64,000 bases of DNA, taken from Dipteris shenzhenensis. Lineage: Eukaryota > Polypodiophyta > Polypodiopsida > Gleicheniales. Below the pieces are notes generated by a model, which saw nothing but the letters and a program-made list of their open reading frames with translations, had not been told where the DNA came from and searched no databases. The stretch lies in NCBI GenBank assembly GCA_047967505.1, contig CM106539.1; one strand, given 5' to 3'. This document shows positions 1 to 10,479 of the stretch, piece after piece (the stretch's first letter is position 1; each line of letters begins with the position of its first letter). The position numbers and the translations under genes are program-made.

Positions 1-215
1 CACGTTGGCGGAACACGCCAACGGCGAGATATGTGCCATTGATGTGCCGATGACGAGGTATGCTACGTCTAGCCAGTCTTTCCGACTTGACTGTAGCATC
101 ACGTTGACGAAACGCCCCAACGGTGGAATATATGCCATTGAAGCACCGATGACGAGGTATGCCGCGCCAGGCCAATCTTTCCGACCCGCATGCAGCATAA
201 TGTTTGGCGGCTGAG
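1..215 (-). repeat. 99-bp repeat family, two inverted units
   Basis: Two units read on the minus strand; the landmark CTTTCCGAC recurs 99 bp apart. The sequence is an inverted, about 95% similar copy of the first two units at 12656-12855. It may continue left of the window. Confidence 0.8.
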
Positions 216-1364
216 TCCGTCGGATCTGTTCTACTGAGGTGCTTGTTTTGGACGCTGCCTCATGTCCCTGCGTGAGACTAGAGAGCAACATCCCCCTTAG
301 TAGCCTAGTTTGCTTAATGGAGTAGTTTGGAGTGTGCACTTCTATCCTCTCACCTGGACCAACCGCTCGGTACACAATCATGTTATCACTTCTATCCCCA
401 GGTGAGGCATCCAATCGCATCGGTGGCCAGACTTTCCATCCAACCCTCATCAAAACATCACTATGCCCTTGAGGCAAGATCAACACTATGAAGCTCCGTT
501 TTCCCTTTACTGTCTCAAAACCCGACTTTACATCTTTATGTTCCTGGACCACTATTCTACATGCAACTCTTGACTTCCTACACCAACTCGCGGTCTTGCC
601 GTTTCTGGGTCTGCTCCCCTGTTGCCTTTCTATGCTCATCCTCCCATTGCATGTCATCATTTTTCTCACCCTTCGCAGCATCCCAATCCACGTTCCGGTT
701 CTTTGTTCCTCTTTCCCTTGGCCTGTCTCCTCTTCGCGGTTCATATCATGAGCCTCATGGCGGCTCCTCCTTTGCCTCCCTGTCCACCGTCCACGTAACT
801 TGTTCCCCCTCATCAATTGTTCATCTTGGACCTCTACGCCCAGATCTTGATTGGCCTCCCGTCCCCTTTGTCGTGACCAAAACGGCCACCTCCTCATCAT
901 GGTACCAACTTTGCCCGTTCTTTGCGTAGGTATGTTCACATTCACCTCGGGCTGTTGCATTGCACTTCGAGGCCCACTATGTCGTGACCTCATCCTCCCC
1001 ATGGTCTTTCCTTCACGTTTCCAACATGGTTCCTCCCGATCCAGGGTCTCTTCCAATTGTCCATCATCCTCTGGGCTCACGGCGCCCACTTGTTCATCTT
1101 CTTTTTGTTCCCTTGGGCTGACGGTGCCCACCTGTTCATCCCTTTGCTTCTGTTCCTTGCGGCCTTGTGCGCCGCTCCGCACTAGCATACTATGGCCTTT
1201 CTCGCCATTCTTCCCTAGCACATTTCGGCTCATCTCACCCGATCCCACTTGCTCTCACTGTGGCTCATGTCGCCTCTTTGCATCTGTTCATCATGGCCTG
1301 GCTTGCCGTTTTCACCCCGACTTCGATTACCCTTTCCATCACCGACTCTGCTTGAACACGGTCT
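216..1364 (-). mobile_element. Internal 3' part of family-B LTR element
   Basis: Pyrimidine-rich on plus and purine-rich on minus, like the matching internal region of the family-A element at 5481-7363. It lies downstream of the gag-like ORF in the same orientation. On the minus strand it encodes low-complexity Gly/Gln/Asn-rich and basic stretches with no recognisable protease, integrase or RT. I see no 3' LTR for this element before the 99-bp repeat. Confidence 0.5.
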
Positions 1365-1952
1365 CTACATCATGGCTCTTTCTGAGCCCACGGTTCCACT
1401 TGAACCCACACTCGGTGTTTCTGCCACGGCTCGTCTTGAGCCCACATTTCCATTCTGCGTCACTGTTCCTCTTGACCCTTCATTAGGTCTGCCCTGCCTT
1501 GGATCCACGGTTCCTCCTTGACCGTTCTTTTTCTTCTTCGCGGCTCCTCCTTGGCCGTTCACCTTTGTCTCTTGCACGGCTCCTCCTTGGCCGTTCTCCT
1601 TTGAATTCCCCACTGCTTGTGGTTCAATCCTTGACTGCCACCATCTCTGGCTCCACCGTCGCCGTTCTTCCTCTTCTAGATCCGCATTCTCCAGCTCCAT
1701 CGCTGTTTCTGCTTCTGACTCTTCCCCTGAGTCCGTTTCTGAGTCACTTTTCGGTTCCACGGTCGGTCTAAATTCACCCTTGAGGTAAATATCATAGACA
1801 AGTCTAAAAACCACAAAGAACTCATGGCGCCACTTCTCAGAGTCACCCTCCATATCGAAACGGTGGACTAGCCCTTGAAGGTAGCTCATGTCCTTCTTAA
1901 TCAAGACCGTCACCATTCTGGCACCTTCCTCATAATCTCGACCGCCGTTCAC
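1365..1952 (-). CDS. Gag-like ORF of family-B LTR element (195 aa)
   Basis: Open 195-aa frame between the PBS of a minus-strand B element and its purine-rich tail. Residues about 20-60 contain KDMSYLQGLVHRFD, then an EFFVVFRLVYDIY stretch. An acidic Ser/Glu region follows, then EEEERRRWSQRWWQ near residue 100-110. A Gly-Gln-Gly-rich, basic C-terminus may serve nucleic-acid binding. The same order (KDMxYL, W-HEF-VVF-LV, acidic stretch, EEEERRRW-Q-WWQ) occurs in family A at 7364-7813, so the protein is shared by two otherwise diverged families. No zinc knuckle and no pol motif is visible. The start is the first in-frame Met of the frame; the true start may lie upstream. A Gag role is inferred from position, not from a recognised Pfam domain. 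Confidence 0.55.
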   Translation of the reverse strand: MNGGRDYEEGARMVTVLIKKDMSYLQGLVHRFDMEGDSEKWRHEFFVVFRLVYDIYLKGEFRPTVEPKSDSETDSGEESEAETAMELENADLEEEERRRWSQRWWQSRIEPQAVGNSKENGQGGAVQETKVNGQGGAAKKKKNGQGGTVDPRQGRPNEGSRGTVTQNGNVGSRRAVAETPSVGSSGTVGSERAMM

Positions 1953-2131
1953 ACTACGCTCTCGTCTGCATTTTCCAATGGTAAACTCTGACCTGCTTTC
2001 ATCATCATCCCCTTATCCATGGCAACTTGACTTCAGACCTTCCCACAATGTTGCGCACCACTATGGTCTGTTCTGTCACCAAGCGTCTCCCACCTCTGCG
2101 TTTCCCGTCTTCCGCGTCTTCCGTCCTCTAA

Positions 2132-2143
2132 GCTCTGATACCA
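2132..2143 (-). promoter_or_regulatory. Primer-binding site of B element
   Basis: Minus strand reads TGGTATCAGAGC, the classic plant initiator-Met tRNA PBS, two bases after the LTR end CCGTAACA. Confidence 0.75.
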
Positions 2144-2145
2144 AG

Positions 2146-2919
2146 TGTTACGGACCAGGTCTTCGGGACTTAGATTTTTCTTCTATGCAGCGGATATTTC
2201 TTGACCCGGCCTCCTAACCTCAGGTGCACCTAGGACTCACCAACCCCAGATACACCCGGAGCTATCCGCAGCTCGTTTGCGTTCCGCGACACCTTTGCAT
2301 TTTCCAGCCAAAACGGGCCCTAGCACGTCCTGCACCTAGACGGCCATTTCCAATCCCAACCACGACGCGTCCTCCCCTAGACCGCCGTTCACGGATCCTC
2401 TGATTCCCATGCCCCTTTCATGGGCCACTGCTCCCCAAATGATTCCGGCTCCCCGCTTGTATCCCGGTCTATCGGTGAAGACACACAGACTCACGGGTCT
2501 GTGCAACACCTGACCTTCCTTGGCTAGCCTCCCCGATTCACAATTCACACAGAACACCCACCGCACGACGTTCCATCTTTAGCCCAACTTGCTTAGAGAG
2601 TTACACAACGGTTCACGAGTATTTACAATGGTATGAAAGGAATGGGCCGCTCACCGTTCCCCGCTCACGTTCACGTGCACTCATGCCCTTCCCACATTTT
2701 GCTTTCTGGTGTGTGCCCACACAAGTGCACCACAAGATCACAACACGTAAAACGGCCCGAGACGTTACTTGCAAGAAAGTACTAGAAAGAGTGCCAAACG
2801 ATGGCTTGATAACGCTAGACTGCAAGAAAGAGTATTTACAAGCAACTGAGTGCACAACCGCATCATTACGTTTTCCTGCTGGATGCAACCTCACATGCAG
2901 GGAGACAACCTTCCATATA
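2146..2919 (-). mobile_element. Family-B LTR (B1), minus strand
   Basis: About 774 bp. Its 3' end is fixed by TAACA next to the PBS. Its 5' end (TATATGGAAGG on minus) abuts family-A LTR A1 in opposite orientation. It is collinear with B2 at 13401-14281, but lacks the extra internal duplication of about 107 bp seen there. Confidence 0.75.
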
Positions 2920-3605
2920 ACTACTATATCGAGGATAGTGCTCTCTCATGCTATGTTGATTTGGATAAGGAAAACGTCAGTGGCGGTTTATGCTCCCTCT
3001 TGCTTTTAAATATATTCTGTTGCAATCAAGCGCGTTTTAGCGACCGTTTGGCACTCCATCTAGTACCGCTCTGCCAGTAACATCATCATGCCATCTTGTG
3101 AGTTGTGTCCTCATGGTGCACGTTGAAGCACACGCACAAGAAAGCAAAACGTGGGATGGGTTGAGGGCACGTGAAAGCGAGTGGGGAACGGTGAGGGCCA
3201 TTTGCATTCTCCATACCATTGTATAAACCGTGAACTGTTGGGTACCGAACCGGGACATTGGGATAGCCCGAAGGGGTCTAACATGCCGACCCATGTAACG
3301 GCCATTAACTAAGAAAGAAAGTGGGCTGAATAGGGCGTTGCGCGGTGGACGTTCCTGTGGGTCTTGGAGACCCGTGTGATTCCGCAGACCAAGGTGTGTG
3401 AAGCCTAAGGGCTTGCCGAGTGGGGCGTGGTGCTAAGTGGGGAAAACGGTGGACGGCCTGGGCAGGGGTCGTGTTGGGATAAGCTACGCATAAGGGGATT
3501 GTGGTATCAGAAGAGACATTAAGGGAGGAGGCTGGGACTCGAAAACGGGTCCGACGTAAGGTGCTCACAACCGGAGACTAAGTCCGGCACGACCGGGCCC
3601 TTACA
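2920..3605 (+). mobile_element. Family-A LTR (A1)
   Basis: 686 bp from CTACTATATCGAGG to GGGCCCTTACA. It is immediately followed by A2 in the same orientation with no internal region between. The 5' third is recognisably related to family B (GAGGTT, GGAAAAC, CTTGCTTGTAAATA landmarks). Confidence 0.75.
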
Positions 3606-4295
3606 ACTACTATATGGAGGATAGTGCTCTCTCATGCGAGGTTGATTTGGATGAGGAAAACGTCAGCGACTGTTTATGCTCTCTCTTGCTTGTATATACT
3701 TTCTGTTGCAATCAAGCACGTTATGGCGACCGTTTGGCACTCTATCTAGTACCGTCTTGCAAGTAATGTTATCATGCCATCTTGTGGATTGTGACCTTGT
3801 GGTGCACATTGAAGCGCACGCACGGGAAAGCAAAACGTGGGACGGGTTGAGGGCACATGAAAGTGAGTGGGGAACGGTGAGGGCCATGTGTGTTCTCCAT
3901 ACCATTGTATAAACCGTGAACCGTTGGGTACCGAACCGGGACTCGAGGTGAGCCCGAAGGGGTCAAATGTGCCGACCCACGTAACAGCCGTTAACCAGGA
4001 AGAAAACATGGGCTGATTAGGACGTTGCACGGTGGACATTCCTGGGGGTCTTGGTGACCCGTGTGATTCTACAGACCGACGATCGTGAAGCCTAAGGGCT
4101 TGCCTAGTGGGGCATGGTGCAGAGTGGGATAAACGGTGGACGGCTTGTGCCAGGGGTCGTGTTGGCTAAGCTGCGCATAAATAAAGGGGATTTGGTATCA
4201 GAACAGAGACGTTAAGGGAGGCTAGGACTCGGCAATGGGTTCCACGTAAGGGTGCCACGACTTGAGACTAAGTCCGATACTACCGGGCCCTTACA
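3606..4295 (+). mobile_element. Family-A LTR (A2) adjoining internal region
   Basis: 690 bp, ending GGGCCCTTACA. Next comes CTTGGTATCTGAG, a PBS with one change from TGGTATCAGAG. With A1 it forms an LTR-LTR-internal arrangement. Confidence 0.8.
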
Positions 4296-5292
4296 CTTGG
4301 TATCTGAGTAAATCTCAAGGTATCGCGAGCCTTCGAGGCAGATCTTGAATCGAGGTATGGCGTCACGTGATGGGCAAAGTCAATCTTACGCACAAGGGAA
4401 GGAGGCAATACTATGGGCGATGAGGAGTGGGAAGCCGAAGATGGAAGCCGCAGTGGACATGATGAGGGCAGTTCCAGAGTGGGTGAACGACCTCGTGAGC
4501 AAGGACATGGGGTACTTGGAATGGCTAGTGTCGAGGTATGTCGAGGTATGGCACGGAGGGTGACACGACCAGGTGGTGCCGTAAATTCATGGTGGTATTC
4601 AAGTTGGTGATGGAACTCTGTGAAGAAGGATTTGGAGGATGACGCATAGGAGTCCGCGAGCAAAACAGAGGATGAAACGGTGAGTTGGAGATCAGCTCGG
4701 AAAGTGAAAGTGAAGATGAGGACTCAAAGGAGGAAGAACGGCGCAAGTGGAGTCGGGTATGGTGGCAGGCCCAAAGTGAAAGGAGAACCGGATCCGAAAC
4801 GGCGGCCAAAGAGACAAAAGGGATGACCAGTGGAAGTAGGGAAGCGGAACCGTGTCGTGGGAGTGTGAGATGCACCCCAAGGAAGACGATCGGCAAAAAG
4901 GTGACTTGGGGTCCAACCGAGGTGATGGACATCACAGAAGATGGGAGGCCCCAAGCGGGTAGCACAGAGTGTGCGAAGCCTCGAGTGAACGGCGCGGGAG
5001 CCGTGAGATGCCTGGGAAATAGCACAGAAGGTGCGAGGTGTGGAGGTAGTGACCTGAGAGGCATGTTGGTGAAAACAGGTGGTGCAAAACCCCAAGACGC
5101 TATAAGCGTGATGAAGACCTGAGGCACGAGAAGTGCGATAACGGTGACCAGAGGCACGAAAGGCACAGTGAAGGAGACGAGAGGCGCAAGAGGTGCGGGA
5201 GGCGCGAAAGAAAAGAAGAGGAGTGCCATTGTACCAAAGTCAAATCAAATAAACGCTCAAGGTGAGGAGGTCGGGATAAGGAGCACGGAAGG
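4296..5292 (+). pseudogene. Broken gag-like gene of family-A element
   Basis: The reading starts at MASRDGQSQSYAQGKEA (ATG at 4357) and keeps the KDMGYLEWLVSRY motif. It is open to 4563 and then frameshifts. A second open stretch at 4685-5122 carries the acidic Ser/Glu block, EEERRKWSRVWWQAQ, and a C-terminal part with KVTWGPTEVMDITED and Gly/Ala/Cys/Arg repeats. The best preserved relative is the minus-strand copy at 7364-7813. The coding part runs into the 99-bp-type repeat near 5293, where similarity to the other A elements stops. No pol domain is seen. A Gag role is inferred. Confidence 0.6.
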
Positions 5293-5480
5293 TGCAAGCC
5301 GTTTGCATAAATTCCCCGGCCAAAATTTCCAACCTGCCAAAAAGGTAACATCGGGACGTGATATTCGACCGGGCCAATGTTTCCAACCCACAAGCAACAA
5401 ACCGACCACTTGCCACCTGTCCAAGTGAAGCAACTTGCTCACCCGGCCAGAACTTCCAACCTGCCCATAGTAAAGCATGC
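5293..5480 (-). repeat. Degenerate copies of the 99-bp repeat family
   Basis: Three spaced copies of a core reading CCGGCCARAATTTCCAACC on plus; the minus translation has AGWKFWPG-type units, as at 12656-13030. They lie between a plus-strand and a minus-strand A element. Confidence 0.55.
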
Positions 5481-7363
5481 CCCAATGGCTTGATCTTTCT
5501 TTCAGCACCTGTCATCTCCATTGGCTTAGGCAATAAGCCCAAGTAACAAGGAGGAAAAGAATCCGAGCCAATACTTAGACTCGTTTTTGACTCTTCCAGT
5601 CGGATCATTACGTTAATGCACTGCTTCCATTCTTTCCATGCGTCTTGCCACGTTGACTTTGAATATTTGTGCATGACCCACGAGAGAATTTTGCGTTTTT
5701 GGAGAGTTTGATTTGGGCGCTTCGTCGTTTTCTTCACCCTTCGTGCCACTTCTCTTCCTGACCCGCTTCTTCTCATCCTTACCTGTTCTGCACAAGTCCT
5801 TCCACCTCGTCATGGCTTCTTCTCATCACGTTCCTCTCTTGAACACCGCACTTCCCTGCACCTTGGACCTTCGGCCCTGCATCTTCTTTGCACTCCACAA
5901 CCTAGACCCGTTCTCCTCTTCGTTTCTTCATCTTGGTCCTTCTTGACCTCATCCTGCTCCCTTGGTCTACATCTCACCCTGCACCTATGCATCCACCTTC
6001 CACCTCTTTGCCTCACCTTGGCCTCTTCTTCATCCGCCGTTTCTCCTTGAAACCTTGGCCTTTTCATGCATTCCTTCATCCTTCCTGCCGTTCTACCTTG
6101 CCTTGCCTTTCCTTCTTTCCCATCTCACGTTTCCTCTTTTCCTTCCGTCATTTCATCTTCGCCTTCCGCCGTTTCCACTTCATGCCTTAGCGATTTCATC
6201 GTTCCCTTCATCCTTCCCGCCGTTCTACCTTGTCTTGTCTTGCCTTCTTTTCCAACCGCCGTTTCCGCTTCACCTTTCACCGTTTCTGCTTCATGCCTTG
6301 GCCTCATCACACGTCTTTCATCCCCTTGGCCGTCACTACCTTCTTTTCTTCCTCTTCTTCCTCACACTTCCTCCTCTGCCCTAAGGCTTTACTTCGGGTC
6401 ATGCCTCTACGTCTATCAAGACCTGCACTTGTACTCCACCGTTTTCCCTTTCTGTCTCTTGTCTTCATCCCATGCTCTTCCACTTCGCCGTTTTCCCTAT
6501 TTGTCTCGGCATCCTTTTTGCACATGCCTCTACGTTGCCACGGGCTTTTGATTGCTCTCTTGTCCTTGCCCTAGTGCTGTTCCTCTTCTTCATCCCAAGA
6601 CTCCGCTTGCCATTCCACTATGCCTTCCATGCTTCCATCTTCAACCTGTTCGCCGTTTTGCATCATTTCCGCTCCCTTTCCACCGTTTGTGCCTTGAGCA
6701 CTTTCCCATTTCATTCCTGCGCCTACCGCATTTTCTTGGGTCACCTGCACGCCTTGTGCATTTTTTCGAGTTTCCTTCGGGCCTACCACGTCACTAGGTC
6801 TTTGGCCTGCACCTTCCGTGCTCCTTATCCCGACCTCCTCACCGTGAGCGTTTATTTCATTTTTCTTTGGTACACTAGCACTGCTCTTCGTTTCCTTCGC
6901 GCCACTCAAACCTTTCGCGCCTCCCATCTCCGTCACTGCGCTTCTCGCGCCTTGGGTCTTCATCACGCCTATAGCGTCTCGGGGTTTCACATCACCTATT
7001 TTCACCAACGTGCCTCTCGGGTCACTGCTTCCACACCTCGCGCCTTCCACAACGTTTCCCACACATATCACAGCTCCCATGCCGTTCACTCGGGGCTTCA
7101 CACCCTCCATGCACCTCACGGCTCCCACCCCATTCCCTTTGCACCTCACGGCTCCAGCGCTGCTCTCTCGGGGCTTCGTACACTTTGTGCTACCTGCTTG
7201 GGGCCTCGCAGCTACCCGCTTGGGGCCTCGTGTCTTTTGGGACGTTCATCACCTCGATTGGACCCCAAGTCACCTGTTTGCCGGTCGTCTTCCTCGGGGT
7301 GCATCTTGCACTCCCACAACACGGTTCTGCTTCCCTGCTTCCGCTAGTCATCCCTTTTGTCTC
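5481..7363 (-). mobile_element. Internal 3' part of family-A element, minus strand
   Basis: Strongly purine-rich on minus. A 192-aa open stretch at 6571-7149 continues the A-family protein in another frame (Gly/Ala/Cys/Arg repeats, then VGPKETRKNAQG and EIxAHGEEVG-type text). It is collinear with 21640-22187. Beyond 6330 the minus strand holds a purine-rich tail with an imperfect internal tandem duplication of about 125 bp (6070-6310). No integrase, RT or second LTR is visible, so it is either a truncated element or a family lacking pol. Confidence 0.5.
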
Positions 7364-7813
7364 TTAGGCCACCATTTCGGATCTGGTTCTCCTTTCTGCT
7401 TGGGCCTGCCACCATTCTTGAATCCACCTACGCCTTTCTTCCTCCTCCGACTCCTCATCTTCACTTTCACTTTTCAAGCCGCTTTCTGACTCATTCGACG
7501 TTTCATCCTCCGTTTTGCTCCCGGACTCCTCTGCGTCATCCTCCAATTCCTTCTTCACATAGAGTTCCATCACCAACTTGAAGACCACCATGAACTCATG
7601 GTGCCACCTGGTCGTTTTACCCTCTGTGTCATACCTTGATACTAGCCGCTGCAAGTACCCCATATCCTTGCTCAGGAGGACGTTCACCCACTCTGGAACT
7701 ACCCTCATCACATCCACTGCAGCTTCCATTTCCGACTTCCCGCTTCTCATTGCCCGTAGTATTGCTTCCTTCCCTTGTGCATAAGATTGACTTTGCCTGT
7801 CACGTGACGCCAT
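7364..7813 (-). CDS. Gag-like ORF of family-A element, best copy
   Basis: From ATG 7811-7813 (MASRDRQSQSYAQGKEA) the frame is open for about 150 aa. The same frame is also open upstream through the PBS, so the start is chosen by conservation of MASRD in the 4357 copy. Order of parts: N-terminal helix-like segment with AAVDVMRVVPEWVN; KDMGYLQRLVSRYD; HHEFMVVFKLVMELY; Ser/Glu acidic region; EEEERRRWIQEWWQAQ; then a stop, after which the protein continues in another frame (6571-7149). This block is shared with family B. It is probably a capsid-like protein of a non-autonomous LTR element (compare TR-GAG elements). That is inference; no zinc knuckle or pol was found. Confidence 0.55.
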   Translation of the reverse strand: MASRDRQSQSYAQGKEAILRAMRSGKSEMEAAVDVMRVVPEWVNVLLSKDMGYLQRLVSRYDTEGKTTRWHHEFMVVFKLVMELYVKKELEDDAEESGSKTEDETSNESESGLKSESEDEESEEEERRRWIQEWWQAQAERRTRSEMVA

Positions 7814-7860
7814 ACCTCGATACAGGATCCTTCTCAAAGGCTCGCGATACCTTGAGGTTT

Positions 7861-7872
7861 GCTCTGATACCA
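7861..7872 (-). promoter_or_regulatory. Primer-binding site of A element, minus
   Basis: Reverse complement is TGGTATCAGAGC, two bases from the LTR end TTACA. Confidence 0.75.
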
Positions 7873-7874
7873 AG

Positions 7875-8425
7875 TGTAAGGGCCCGGTAGTTCTGAACTT
7901 AGTCTCTGGTTTTGAGCACCTTACATCAGACCCATTGCCGAGTCCCAACCTCCCTCAATGTCTCTTTCTAATACCAAATCCCCTTTATGCGCAGCTTATC
8001 CCACACGACTCCTGGCCCAGGCCGTCGGCCGTTTTTCCCCCTTTATGCACGTGGGTCGGCACGTTTGACCCCTTCGGGCTCACCACGAGTCCCGGTTCGG
8101 TACCTAACAGTTCACGGTTTATACAATGGTATGGAGAATGCAAATGGCCCTCACCGTTCCCCACTCGCTTTCATGTGCCCTCAACCCATCCCATGTTTTG
8201 CTTTCCTGTGTGTGCACTTCAACGTGCACCACGAGGTCACAACCCACAAGATGGCATGATGACATTACTGGCAGAGCGGTACTAGATGGAGTGCCAAAAG
8301 GTCGCTAGAACGCGCTTGATTGCAACAGAATATATTTACAAGCAAGAGGGAGCATAAACGGCTGCTGACGTTTTCCTCATCCAACTCAACTTAGCATGAG
8401 AGAGCACTATCCTCCATATAGTAGT
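7875..8425 (-). mobile_element. Family-A LTR (A3), internally deleted
   Basis: About 551 bp instead of about 686. The segment from the CCCGAAGGGG region to the final third is missing about 135 bp. Orientation is minus, with the gag-like ORF downstream on the same strand. Confidence 0.75.
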
Positions 8426-8510
8426 GGCTGGCCGTTAGGCACCGTGGTGCCTCCTTCGCCCAAAAAACGTTCCGAACACTCACGGGTCAACCCTAACGTT
8501 GACTTTCCTA
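8426..8510 (-). repeat. About 86-bp spacer element (reverse)
   Basis: Between minus A3 and plus A4. It is the reverse complement of the spacers at 19907-19992 and 55325-55410, carrying a GTCAAC..GTTGAC hairpin and a GGCACC..GGTGCC hairpin. ACTACTATA-type sequence lies on both sides. Confidence 0.6.
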
Positions 8511-9199
8511 TAACTACTATATGGAGGATAGTGCTCTCTCATGCGAGGTTGATTTGGATGAGGAAAACGTCAGCGGATGTTTATGCTCCCTCTTGCTTGT
8601 ATATACTTTTTGTTGCAATCAAGCGCATTCTGGCAACCGTTTGGCACTCCATCTAGTACCATCTTGCCAGTAACGTCATCATGCCATCTTGTGGGTTGTG
8701 ACCTTGTGGTGCACGTTGAACTCCACGCACGGGAAAGCAAAACGTGGGACAAGTTGAGGGCATGTGAAAGTGAGTGGGGAACGGTGAGGGCCATGTGTGT
8801 TCTCCATACCATTGTATAAACCGTGAACCGTTGGGTACCGAACCGGGACTCCAAGTGAGCCCAAAGGGGTCAAACGTGCTGACCCATGTAACGACTATTA
8901 ACTAAGAAGGAAAGGTGGGCTAATCAGGACATTGCACGATGGACGTTCCTTGGGGTCTTGGTGACCCGTGTGATTTTGCAGACCGAAGACCGTGGAGCCT
9001 AAGGGCTTGCCCAGTGGCACGTGGTACAGAGTGGGATGAATGGTAGATAGCCCGTGCCAGGGGTCGTGTTGGCTACGCTGTGCATAAAGGGGATTTGGTA
9101 TCATAACAGAGACGTTAAGGCCAGGCTAGGACTCGGCAACCGGTCTGACGTAAGGGTGCCACGACTTGAGACTAAGTCCGAAACTATCGGGCCCTTACA
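8511..9199 (+). mobile_element. Family-A LTR (A4)
   Basis: Complete-length unit ending GGGCCCTTACA, followed directly by A5. Confidence 0.75.
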
Positions 9200-9885
9200 A
9201 CTATTATATGGAGGATAGTGCTCTCTCATGCGAGGTTGATTTGGATGAGGAAAACGTCAGCGGCCGTTTATGCTCCCTCTTGCTTGTATATACTTTCTGT
9301 TGCAATCAAGTGCATTCTAGCGACTGTTTGGCACTCCATCTAGTACCATCTTGCAAGTAACGTCATCATGCCATCTTGTGGGTTGTGACCTTTTGGTGCA
9401 CATTGAAGCGCATGCATGGGAAAGGAAAACGTGGGACAGGTTGAGGGCATGTGAAAGCGAGTGGGAAACGGTGAGGGCCATGTTTGTTCTCCATACCATT
9501 GTATAAACCGTGAACCGTTTGGGTACTGAACCGGGACTCGTGGTGAGCCCAAAGGGGTCAAATGTGCCAACCCACATAACGGCCGTTAACCGGAAAAGAA
9601 ACGTGGGCTGAACAGGACGTTGTGCAGTGGACGTTCCTGGGGTCTTGGTGACCCATGTGATTTTGCAGACCAAAGAACGTGAAGCCTAAGGGCTTGCCCA
9701 GTGGGGCATGGTGCAAAGTGGGATAAACGGCAGACGGCCCGTGCCAGGGGTCGTGTTGGCTAAGGTGCACATAAAGGGGATTTGGTATTAGAACAGAGAT
9801 GTTAAGGGAGGCTGGGACTCGGCAATGGGTCCGACGTAAGGGTGCCACGACTTGAGACTAAGTTCGAAACTACTGGGTCCTTACA
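9200..9885 (+). mobile_element. Family-A LTR (A5)
   Basis: 686-bp unit in tandem with A4 and A6; its 3' end is changed to GGGTCCTTACA. Confidence 0.75.
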
Positions 9886-10122
9886 ACTATTATATGGAGG
9901 ATAGTGCTCTCTCATGCGAGGTTGATTTAGATGAGGAAAACATCAGCGGCCGTTTATGCTCCCCCTTGCTTATTTATAATCTCTGTTGCAATCAAGTGCG
10001 TTCTAGCGACCTTTGGCACTCCATCTAGTACCATCTTCCAAGTAACGTCATCATGCCATCTTGTGGGTTGTGATCTTGTGGTGCACGTTGAAGCGCACGC
10101 ACGGGAAAGCAAAACGTGGGAC
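9886..10122 (+). mobile_element. Family-A LTR (A6), 3' truncated
   Basis: First 237 bp only. Homology ends at AAAACGTGGGAC, where a C-rich tract begins. Confidence 0.75.
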
Positions 10123-10325
10123 ATGCCCCCCCTCCTCCCCCTTCCCTCATCCCCCCTTGTGCGCATCCTCCCCACCATCCCCCCTTGCACCCATGTGCCC
10201 CCCCACCCGCCCATCCCACTTGTGCGCATGCGCCCCCCCTTGCGCGTATGTTGCGTATCCCCCATTGCGCCCCCCCCTACCTTTACAAAATAAGACAATA
10301 CTGATTTCTCACGCTTGTTTGTCAT
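10123..10325. repeat. C-rich low-complexity tract
   Basis: Up to about 10275 it is C-rich with few G on plus (runs of CCCCCC, CCCTTGCGC-type words). A short AT-richer stretch follows, up to the 5S-like gene. No gene seen. Confidence 0.6.
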
Positions 10326-10442
10326 GGTGCAGTCACACCAGCGCTAATACACCAAATCCCATCAGTTCTCCGCAGTTAAGCGTGCTTGGGCCAGAATAGT
10401 ACTATGATGGGTGACCTCCTGAGAAGTCCTGGTGCTGCACCC
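10326..10442 (+). rRNA. 5S rRNA-like gene
   Basis: 117-nt match to plant 5S rRNA from GGTGCAGTCACACC to CTGGTGCTGCACCC. The internal control region is well kept (CGCAGTTAAGCGTGCTTGGG; GATGGGTGACCTCCT), and the ends pair. There are changes near AAATCCCATCAGTTCTCC where CGGATCCCATCAGAACTCC is usual. It is a single copy, not a tandem 5S array. It could be a dispersed 5S copy or the 5S-derived promoter of a Cassandra-type TRIM LTR; CTTGGTATC occurs about 40 bp downstream but is not a clear PBS. Confidence 0.75.
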
Positions 10443-10446
10443 TTTT
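10443..10446 (+). terminator. Pol III T-run after 5S
   Basis: TTTT immediately follows the 5S 3' end, the usual RNA polymerase III terminator. Confidence 0.55.
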
Positions 10447-10479
10447 GGCCCCCGAGGTTAGCGGTCTTGCCACGCCTTG

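Noticed and set aside
3037-4039. Recurring 60-118 aa antisense ORFs in every A LTR (for example MALTVPHSLS text)
   Set aside because: They are antisense to the LTR, differ in length between copies, and have no start or frame conservation beyond the DNA identity.
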